A stretch of DNA of 20,765 nucleotides from contig CAYRFU010000088.1 in the NCBI GenBank assembly GCA_964423525.1, positions 1 to 20,765 on the forward strand. Reading direction: 5' to 3'. This DNA is from CAYRFU01 sp964423525 (lineage in GTDB: Bacteria > Vulcanimicrobiota > Xenobia > Xenobiales > JADMJV01). A model generated the notes under the pieces. That model made no database searches, was not told the origin of the DNA, and worked only from the letters and a program-made list of their open reading frames with translations. Both the position numbers and the translations under genes were made by a program. This document shows, one piece after another, positions 15,236 to 20,765 of the stretch; position 1 is the first letter of the stretch, and the number at the start of each line of letters is the position of its first letter.

Positions 15236-15985
15236 GTGAACGCCGCTCTAGCGAACTATCATCGCTATCTCTTTCGCTGGCACAGCCGCAAGTTCTATCC
15301 CTTCCGGCTTCGCCTGACAGCGCAGGAAAAGAACTATCTCGAAGTCTGCTTTCGGCTACCGCAAGACTATCGAGAGGTGTCTGAAACCGGCTATCGCGAT
15401 TTCAGCTACTACACCTACAGTCACCGGGTGGTCGGCGATGAGGTCAACTCTTCCCGCATCGCCTACGGCTCGGTGGCCCATCCCGGTCCCGCTTGGGAGG
15501 CGGCCCAGCCAGTCTTGGCCGAACGCCAAATCCCAGTGGCACCTTTTTTTTCGGAAGCTCCTACCTCGCGCTTTTATGGCCTCGGTTGGGACCTGCTCGA
15601 GAAGCAGTTCAAAATCTATTTCCGAGTGGTCGAGATGAGCAACCTGCCGGCCGACCTTTCCGCCCTGACCGCCGGACACGACCTATCGCTCTACCGAGCC
15701 GAGGGTCTAGTCTCGTTCACCTATACAGAGAATCAACTCAGTGAACGAAAGGTCTATCTCTATCCTGACAACAAGCAACTGCCAGAGGGCGCTAAAGCTG
15801 AAGCGATGATGCTCACCGACCGTCGCGGCGCGGTGGCGCAATATGACCTGGCCGCTCCCGACGACTGGGCCCTAAAGCTCAACCCAGCCGGTCAGAAAAT
15901 TGTCGAGCTTTACTCTCACATCGACGAGCAACTCGATACCATCGCCTATCAAGACCCCGACCACTTCACCCTCTATTTTCCGTAG
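15236..15985 (+). CDS. Hypothetical protein, unrecognised family
   Basis: 249 residues from GTG 15236, with no signal peptide or membrane helix. The composition is rich in Tyr, Phe and Trp (HRYLFRWHSRKFYPF, YRDFSYYTYSHRVV, SRFYGLGWDLLEKQFKIYFRV), with alternating strands, and a middle part that looks like a two-strand repeat (KIYFRVVEM, GLVSFTYTENQLSERKVYLYP). It reads as a compact alpha/beta cytoplasmic protein of one domain. The ribosome site is weak (AAAGG directly before the GTG; AGGAG is about 20 nt away), so the start is uncertain. It follows the small secreted protein by 36 bp on the same strand. A TTTAC-repeat region and a new gene follow. I do not recognise it. Confidence 0.7.
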   Translation: MNAALANYHRYLFRWHSRKFYPFRLRLTAQEKNYLEVCFRLPQDYREVSETGYRDFSYYTYSHRVVGDEVNSSRIAYGSVAHPGPAWEAAQPVLAERQIPVAPFFSEAPTSRFYGLGWDLLEKQFKIYFRVVEMSNLPADLSALTAGHDLSLYRAEGLVSFTYTENQLSERKVYLYPDNKQLPEGAKAEAMMLTDRRGAVAQYDLAAPDDWALKLNPAGQKIVELYSHIDEQLDTIAYQDPDHFTLYFP

Positions 15986-16010
15986 CGACCGAGGGAACCG
16001 AAGAAAACTG

Positions 16011-16062
16011 TTTACAAAAAAGAAACATAGTTTACGAATTCTTTACGTCTCCTGGGCTTTAC
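16011..16062 (+). repeat. Four direct TTTAC motifs upstream of the Gly/His-rich gene
   Basis: TTTAC starts at 16011, 16031, 16042 and 16058, inside an A/T-rich stretch between two genes. It may be operator-like sites or overlapping promoter elements for the gene at 16132. No convincing -10/-35 pair is visible. Confidence 0.4.
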
Positions 16063-16131
16063 CGACCTAGACAACCCACTGGCCCTGTGGGAAACTAGGA
16101 CTAATAAAGCTCAGATTGGAGACACAACGCA

Positions 16132-16512
16132 ATGTCATTCGGATTCCTTACGGCACTAGGAGTCACCGCAGGGGTCGGTCTCGGAAACAAAATTTTTGGT
16201 GGCGGCGGTCCTCGAGCCCCCCGAATGAACCGCGCCCAAAAGGGCCTCATCAAGTCCCAAGCTAAGATCAACGAGGCCATCGCTCATCGGATCAAGCACG
16301 GCTCGACCGGTGTCAAGCGTTGTTGTAACAACTTTTTCGGCCGTCTCTTCGGTGGCGGTTGTGGGTGTCTCGGCTCCCGAGCCATCAACGGTGGCGGCGG
16401 CGGAAATTTCTTCAGTCGAATGTGGGACAACTTGTTCGGCGGCGGTGGTGGAGTTCACTTGCATCACCATCACCACGGCTCCCAGGGTGGCGGCGTCAAT
16501 ATTTTCACCTAG
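16132..16512 (+). CDS. Small Gly-rich protein with Cys pairs and a natural His5 run
   Basis: 126 residues. The N-terminus (SFGFLTALGVTAGVGLGNKIFGGGG) is hydrophobic and Gly-rich, without a charged n-region, so it is not a standard signal peptide. A basic helical segment follows (about 33-60, MNRAQKGLIKSQAKINEAI). Then come KRCCNN, GGGCGCLGS, and three FGGGG-like modules, with VHLHHHHHGS near the C-terminus. The repeated F-x-GGG pattern and Cys/His clusters suggest a low-complexity structural, metal-binding or membrane-interacting protein; this is inference. The gene stands alone: about 145 bp upstream with TTTAC repeats, GGAG at about 10 nt before the ATG, and a strong terminator 26 bp after the stop. 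That suggests high, separate expression. I know no family for it. Confidence 0.7.
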   Translation: MSFGFLTALGVTAGVGLGNKIFGGGGPRAPRMNRAQKGLIKSQAKINEAIAHRIKHGSTGVKRCCNNFFGRLFGGGCGCLGSRAINGGGGGNFFSRMWDNLFGGGGGVHLHHHHHGSQGGGVNIFT

Positions 16513-16537
16513 GTTCGTCTCAAACTCAAACGAAAGG

Positions 16538-16563
16538 CGGGACCCGGCAGGGTCCCGTTTTTT
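16538..16563 (+). terminator. Rho-independent terminator of the Gly/His-rich gene
   Basis: A perfect 8-bp stem, CGGGACCC (16538-16545) and GGGTCCCG (16550-16557), with a GGCA loop, followed by six T (16558-16563). Confidence 0.92.
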
Positions 16564-16582
16564 GTTGACGGAAGGGACCTCT

Positions 16583-17788
16583 ATGGTTGTCCCTATGGAA
16601 GATCATAGCCAGGCCTACTTTGTTTGGAAGGAACAAGGCTATCAGCAGGCTTGGTGCTGGCACGTGGACGCCCACCTCGATATCGGGCAAGACGGTCTCG
16701 GAGCGGACCGACTAAAAGCCCTGGCGGCTTGCAACCGAATCGAGGAGTTGGACCAGCGAGGCAATTCCTACCTCCCCTGGGGCGGACTCCATTGTGGCAA
16801 CTATCTCTATCCCGCCATTCTTGAAGGGATCGTGGCTCGCCTTACCTGGGTTATCCCTCCAGACTTACCCACGGAGAGTCTCCTGAATTGGAGTCGAGAG
16901 CATCTCGAAGGCTGGTTTGACCTCACTCTTCAGGAATACGCTTCCCTGGAGGAGCGAGAAGGTTGGGTCGAGGGCGAGATCCTCGGGATTCCCTTCGCTC
17001 TAGGCACCTTAGACTGTCTCCCTAGACCGGACGAGGAGGTTCTCCTAGACCTGGATCTCGACTACTTTTTGACCGAAGAGGGGGAATTATGGGGAGACTG
17101 CGAGCAGTTGAGCGGCCAACTCAAGACCCTTCCCGCAGGGCTGACAACGGTAGCCTATTCGGTCTGTGGAGGCTACACTCCCGACCAGCACCGCAGTTTA
17201 GCGGCGCCTTTTCTCAAGAACTGGGAAGGCTACAGAGCCACCGACCTTGATAAAGCGGCCGCCCTGGTTCGCAATCACCATTACCGAGAAGCGATCCCCC
17301 TCCTGCGAGGGAGGCTGTCTCAGGAGTTTGTAGAGGCCTATTATCTGCTCGGCACTTGCTATCATCACCTGAAACAGTTCCCCCAGGCGCTGGAATGTTG
17401 GAACATCCTCTTAGACAGTGAGCGACTTCCTCCCGACGGAGAAGCCTATCTTGCCGGCCTCTGCGCTGAGCTCCTGTGTCACGACGCCCAACCCGATCAA
17501 GCTCTTGAGTTCCTCCAGAGAGCCCAGCGACTGGCTGGAGAAGACTATCGTCTCTACTGGCTAAAAAGTCAGGCCCTGGAGGTGAAGGGGGACCTTCGGA
17601 CCGCGACCCGCGCTGCTCGAAGAGCCGTTCGCCTAGCCGAAGGGCGCCTCTGCAGCCTCCAGATGCGCTTGGCCCTGGCCCGTCTTTATCGAAGGCAGGG
17701 CAAGCACGGTCTAGCTCAGGCAGAAAAACTTCAGGTAGAGAGGATGGATGTGACGGGAGAACTCAGACCACTAACCCTCCTCCGTTAG
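16583..17788 (+). CDS. UPF0489-like (arginase-fold-like) domain fused to TPRs
   Basis: 401 residues from ATG 16583, preceded by AGGGA; the frame is open further upstream, but that part runs through the previous gene and its terminator. The N-terminal half carries H27-V-D29-A-H31-L-D33 and D156-L-D158-L-D160-Y-F, plus LPWGGLHCGNYL between. These resemble the UPF0489 family (PF12640, eukaryotic C5orf22), whose HxDxHxD and DxDxD motifs recall the binuclear-metal ligands of ureohydrolases. Enzyme activity is not established. Residues about 235-395 are TPR-type helical pairs (EAYYLLGTCYHHLKQFPQALECW, ALEFLQRAQRLAG, RMALARLYRRQGKHG-like). No signal peptide, so it is cytoplasmic. The 3' end overlaps the convergent zinc-ribbon gene by 18 bp. 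Confidence 0.75.
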   Translation: MVVPMEDHSQAYFVWKEQGYQQAWCWHVDAHLDIGQDGLGADRLKALAACNRIEELDQRGNSYLPWGGLHCGNYLYPAILEGIVARLTWVIPPDLPTESLLNWSREHLEGWFDLTLQEYASLEEREGWVEGEILGIPFALGTLDCLPRPDEEVLLDLDLDYFLTEEGELWGDCEQLSGQLKTLPAGLTTVAYSVCGGYTPDQHRSLAAPFLKNWEGYRATDLDKAAALVRNHHYREAIPLLRGRLSQEFVEAYYLLGTCYHHLKQFPQALECWNILLDSERLPPDGEAYLAGLCAELLCHDAQPDQALEFLQRAQRLAGEDYRLYWLKSQALEVKGDLRTATRAARRAVRLAEGRLCSLQMRLALARLYRRQGKHGLAQAEKLQVERMDVTGELRPLTLLR

Positions 17789-19438
17789 TAGCCCTTCTTC
17801 CCTGGCTTCGTCCAAGATATCACTGAGCTGATTCGTTGCTTCCTGCATCGATAAGCTGGCACGATGAATGGTCCCAAGCCCCTCCCAAATGGTGCGCATT
17901 CCTTCAACCAGAGTCTCATCATTTTGGACTTGGAGATACTGAGCCAGAGTCTGAAGGCCTTGAGAAACCTGCTCGATGCCGTCGGTGAACTGAACGGCCA
18001 CCTCTTGCACATAGGGAAGGTGCTGGGTACGGAACACCTCTTTCATCTCCTCGGGCCAGTCGCTGTCATCGAAGGCCTCAACGGCCACTTCATCGAGGTC
18101 TTGGGAGAACTCTTTCAGGTCATTGTCAGCCTCGACCAAGATGGCCTGAAACTCCTCCAACGTGATCTCTTGGACGGCAACAGCATCGCAAGCGTTGAAC
18201 AGGCGGGCCACGTTCTCGGTCATCTCGAGCTGTTGGCTGTCTTCCAAAGCTGGACCCGAGAAGGCGGTGAAGGTTGACGAGTTAAGCTTGAGGTCTTCGT
18301 CCATTCGGGGTAAAGGTTGACCGCACGCCTCGCAGACTTTGTTCTCGGGGGGGTTGGCGCGACCGCAAGCAGGGCAGATGATGTGGCTCTGGTGCTGGGA
18401 AGCCGTTTCGTACACTTCGCGGGTGTCGTTGAGTCTAGAGGCGCTCTCGATCAACTTCTCCAGGGCCTGCTCAAGCTGCTCTTTCTCCTTGGAAGGAAGA
18501 GCTTCCGCCAACTCTTCCACAGCGGCATCGTGTGCGTCAGCGCTTTCCAGGGTGCGGGGGATCTCTTCTTGCACGAGAGCTGAGTCGATCGGTCGACTGA
18601 GCGAACGCTCGAAACCTTCCCAAAAGGAGTCGAGTTGCTCGCAGTAGTCTTCCAGGCAGGATTCTACGACCTCAAGCCCCAGCTCGCCCTCCAACATCTT
18701 GCGAACAACTGCGACGACCACATTGGTCGAGGGAATCTTAGTGGGACCTTGGCTGGAGGTTGTGATCAGGTGTTCGACCTTCTCAGCCTCTTGAAGAGCG
18801 AGGTCGAAAGCGTCGAGGGGCAGCTTGTAGGCAGCCACGGAATCGAGAGCCTTGAGCTGCTCGAGGCATCCTAGGGTTCTCTCGAAAGCCCTCTGGCAAG
18901 CGAATCGACCGGGTAAGGTGGTCGTTTTGACCTCTTCTCCCCGGGCTTTGAGAGTGGTTCCGTAGCTCTCCAGGATCGAGCGCCACTCTTGAGTTCCTAT
19001 CTGGCCGGCGACGACCGCCTCCGCGTTAAGGAAGATACCGTTCGAAACGGGGGACGGATAGGGCCCGAAAGAGGCGAACTTGTTCGAATACTCCTCGAGG
19101 GTCTCCAGCAGATTAGGGATGACCTCGGAGGACTCTTCGTGGCAGACCATGATAGAATGGGTGTCGTAGGCCTCGAGGGCCTGCCGAGCTTCGCCGAGCC
19201 AGGCCTGATAACGCTCGAGGGCTTGCAGGAGCCGGCCCTTCACCTCGGCGATATAGGCAAGAAACTCTTCGCCACGAGCTTCGGCCCGCTTGGGAACCTC
19301 GGTCAACTCGCGTTCGATGATCGCCTGCTGTTTCTCGACCAGAATCAGAACCTGGGCAGGGTCTCGCCCCCCAATGACAGCAAAAAGCTGGCGTTGGAGC
19401 TCTTCGACTGGATTATCTGCTTCAGCTTGCACGATCAT
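17771..19438 (-). CDS. Long helical protein with a single central zinc ribbon
   Basis: 555 residues, acidic, almost entirely predicted helix, with no signal peptide or membrane segment. About residue 350 lies one zinc ribbon, CPACG-x8-CEACG (two CxxC knuckles), followed by a polar linker (about 378-405). The flanks look like four-helix or coiled-coil bundles rich in Glu, Leu and Gln, and the C-terminal half (EVAVQFTDGIEQVSQGLQTLAQYLQ, MQEATNQLSDILDEA) recalls small helical-bundle accessory domains. Zinc ribbons of this kind usually bind protein or nucleic acid. There is no enzyme motif. The start is ATG 19438; it is divergent from the BpsA-like gene by about 80 bp and converges on the UPF0489 gene. 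Function unknown. Confidence 0.75.
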   Translation of the reverse strand: MIVQAEADNPVEELQRQLFAVIGGRDPAQVLILVEKQQAIIERELTEVPKRAEARGEEFLAYIAEVKGRLLQALERYQAWLGEARQALEAYDTHSIMVCHEESSEVIPNLLETLEEYSNKFASFGPYPSPVSNGIFLNAEAVVAGQIGTQEWRSILESYGTTLKARGEEVKTTTLPGRFACQRAFERTLGCLEQLKALDSVAAYKLPLDAFDLALQEAEKVEHLITTSSQGPTKIPSTNVVVAVVRKMLEGELGLEVVESCLEDYCEQLDSFWEGFERSLSRPIDSALVQEEIPRTLESADAHDAAVEELAEALPSKEKEQLEQALEKLIESASRLNDTREVYETASQHQSHIICPACGRANPPENKVCEACGQPLPRMDEDLKLNSSTFTAFSGPALEDSQQLEMTENVARLFNACDAVAVQEITLEEFQAILVEADNDLKEFSQDLDEVAVEAFDDSDWPEEMKEVFRTQHLPYVQEVAVQFTDGIEQVSQGLQTLAQYLQVQNDETLVEGMRTIWEGLGTIHRASLSMQEATNQLSDILDEAREEGLLTEEG

Positions 19439-19518
19439 TCCTTCGCTACCCTGTTCTTCTCTCGTCTTTGCAACCCTCCGAGCAGGAAGAAACTCGCTCG
19501 GGCGACAAACGCGAGAGG

Positions 19519-20664
19519 ATGGACAAGGTTTGGTTGACCCAGCATCTCGACGCCCGCTACGGCAAGACTAGCCGAGAAATCATGCTCTATAACCTGGCTC
19601 ATGGGACGCGTATTCTGGCTCCCCCCGATGGCTGGGATCGGCTCCGACACTTTGAGAAACCAGCCCCCCTCGAAGGCCACGATCAATGGCTTGAGCGGGC
19701 CCACCAGGCCAACATTCTGGTGAGCCGCCAGCCCGAGTTACCCGACTTTGTTCGGCGCCTGAGAGCGAGTCTCTGCCAGTACTTGGGCGAGACCCGCCCG
19801 CCCGACAGCCAGGAAGAGCTCCTCCGGTTGGTGGACCGAGCCGAAGAGAAGTTTCGTCAGAAGGACATGCCTAAGCCCTTTCGAGGTAACCCGGAAACGG
19901 TCGGCCCCGTGATGCAAAAGCCAGAACGGCTGGTGGCCTTTATGTTTGACCACACTCGGACATTCCTGGAACAGGATCTTTTCGGGGACAGCCAGGGCGT
20001 TGACCTCGATCTGGTTCGTCAATTTTTCGCTCGCCCGGCCATGAAGCTTCGCTATGAACAGCAGTTCTGCACGCCCCGCACCACCCAGCTTCGGGCTCAA
20101 GTTATTGGCCAGCACGTGAAGTCAGGCGACCGGGTCCTGGTGCTGGGAGATGACGATCTGGTCAGTTTGGCCTTGATCGAGTCCAGAGACGACCTCGATG
20201 TCGATGTTCTCGAACTGGATACCGATCTGGTGGCCTTCTTGAAGGAACTCGGGGGAGACCGCTTCACGGTGCTTGAGCACAACCTTCGTCACGGCGTCCC
20301 GGAGTCGATGCAGCAGGCCTATGACCTGGTCACCACCGACCCTCCCTACGCCGCTGACGGCATGCGCTTCTTTCTGAGTTGCGCCCGCCAGTCACTGGCC
20401 AATAAACCCACCAGCCGGCTCTTTTTGACCACTTTTCCGGGCTTGATCGAGTCACCGGAACGGCTGTGGAGCGATCTCGATGACCTGGGCTTCACCATCG
20501 AGAACACTCACAAGCACTTCAGCCGCTACATTTATAACAACACCTATCGGGTCGACCACCTGGCCGCACTTCGCCACCTCGGCTCGCCTCTTCGGCCCTG
20601 TTCCGAGTTGCTGGGCTTTCCTTACCTCTACGCCCATTTCTTCGAGTGCTCGGTCAGCTGTTGA
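19519..20664 (+). CDS. Branched-chain polyamine synthase A-like (BpsA, DUF43 aminopropyltransferase)
   Basis: 381 residues from ATG 19519. A helical/winged-helix-like N-terminus (about 1-190) precedes a Rossmann methyltransferase-like domain. In it, DRVLVLGDDDLVSLAL (G210-D-D-D213) and the acidic LELDTDLVAFL match the decarboxylated-SAM site of BpsA/DUF43 (PF01861), and D-L-V-T-T-D274-P-P-Y277 matches the conserved TDPPY. Characterised BpsA adds aminopropyl groups to spermidine to make N4-bis(aminopropyl)spermidine, mostly in thermophiles; that substrate is not proven here. An upstream TTG (19468) could add 17 residues; the ATG has no well-spaced ribosome site, so the start is uncertain. It is divergent from the zinc-ribbon gene and is followed at once by a repeat. 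Confidence 0.85.
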   Translation: MDKVWLTQHLDARYGKTSREIMLYNLAHGTRILAPPDGWDRLRHFEKPAPLEGHDQWLERAHQANILVSRQPELPDFVRRLRASLCQYLGETRPPDSQEELLRLVDRAEEKFRQKDMPKPFRGNPETVGPVMQKPERLVAFMFDHTRTFLEQDLFGDSQGVDLDLVRQFFARPAMKLRYEQQFCTPRTTQLRAQVIGQHVKSGDRVLVLGDDDLVSLALIESRDDLDVDVLELDTDLVAFLKELGGDRFTVLEHNLRHGVPESMQQAYDLVTTDPPYAADGMRFFLSCARQSLANKPTSRLFLTTFPGLIESPERLWSDLDDLGFTIENTHKHFSRYIYNNTYRVDHLAALRHLGSPLRPCSELLGFPYLYAHFFECSVSC

Positions 20665-20667
20665 GCC

Positions 20668-20703
20668 GCCGCAAGTTGACTTGAACCGACCTGGCGGGGG
20701 GGT
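20668..20703 (+). repeat. Repeat copy 1 (GCCGCAAGTTGACTTGAACC type)
   Basis: The 21-nt core runs 20668-20688 and is followed by seven nucleotides and GGGGGGGT (20696-20703). It begins 4 nt after the BpsA stop. The core holds a short CAAG-TTGA-CTTG inverted repeat. A second copy starts 56 nt later. Confidence 0.7.
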
Positions 20704-20723
20704 GCAAGTCTAGGCGCCGCCAT

Positions 20724-20765
20724 GCCGCAAGTTGACTTGAACCGGGCCTCCCAGGCCGGGGGGGT
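20724..20765 (+). repeat. Repeat copy 2, at the window end
   Basis: The same 21-nt core (20724-20744) is followed by a GGCCT-CCC-AGGCC hairpin (20745-20757) and again GGGGGGGT (20758-20765). The window ends here, so the extent of the array is unknown. The intervening 20 bases (20704-20723) contain related pieces (GCAAGT, GCCGCC). Confidence 0.7.

Noticed and set aside
16310..16582. Upstream extension of the UPF0489-TPR gene
   Set aside because: It would run through the Gly/His-rich gene and its strong terminator; the ATG at 16583 has a ribosome site.
20668..20765. CRISPR array
   Set aside because: Only two 21-nt copies with related, not unique, intervening sequence, and no cas genes.

Overview
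The window is ordinary bacterial chromosome: about 58-60% GC, short gaps, Shine-Dalgarno sites before several starts, signal peptides, and a lipobox protein suggesting a cell envelope with lipoproteins. The gene mix (pentapeptide-repeat protein, a lipoprotein resembling the planctomycetal TIGR03067 domain, a sorbosone-dehydrogenase-like protein, a UPF0489 protein fused to TPRs, a DUF43/BpsA aminopropyltransferase, several orphan proteins) fits an under-sampled phylum of the Planctomycetes/Armatimonadota/Eremiobacterota-Vulcanimicrobiota type. That placement is inference at low confidence. A 10-N run at 5399-5408 shows this is a draft scaffold, probably a metagenome bin.

Layout. 1-1186: a Cys-rich pentapeptide-repeat protein, probably cut at the window start, ending at a two-way terminator; a second plus-strand terminator follows. 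1186-2677: a minus-strand lipoprotein divergent from an esterase whose promoter implies a nearly leaderless mRNA. 2785-4925: a two-gene secreted operon (TPR protein, then a PQQ/sorbosone-dehydrogenase-like beta-propeller). 4916-7360: two minus-strand genes, a HARE-HTH/McrB-like AAA+ ATPase and downstream a Gly/Ala-rich membrane protein whose frame is broken by two homopolymer shifts and the N gap. 7434-8792: GH4 glycosidase. 8755-10864: minus-strand glycosyltransferase 2 and AI-2E-type permease. 10917-13966: glpK-glpD, stop and start overlapping, which convert glycerol to dihydroxyacetone phosphate. 14015-15985: three genes I cannot assign firmly: a possible Cys-peptidase-like protein with a likely frameshift, a small secreted Tyr/Pro/Arg-rich protein behind a strong 5' hairpin, and an orphan 249-residue protein. 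16132-16512: a monocistronic Gly/Cys/His-rich small protein with its own terminator. 16583-20664: UPF0489-TPR protein, a 555-residue helical protein with one zinc ribbon, and a BpsA/DUF43 branched-polyamine synthase. The last 98 bases hold two copies of a repeat that starts right after the BpsA stop.

There are no tRNA or rRNA genes, transposases or confirmed CRISPR arrays. The best candidates for something undescribed are the HARE-HTH/AAA+ plus membrane-protein pair, the 16.1-kb Gly/His-rich protein with its TTTAC-repeat upstream region, the arginase-like UPF0489-TPR gene near a polyamine synthase, and the terminal repeat. Three convergent gene pairs overlap at their 3' ends with no visible terminator. 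Three probable frameshifts at homopolymers suggest either uneven sequence quality or real gene decay.
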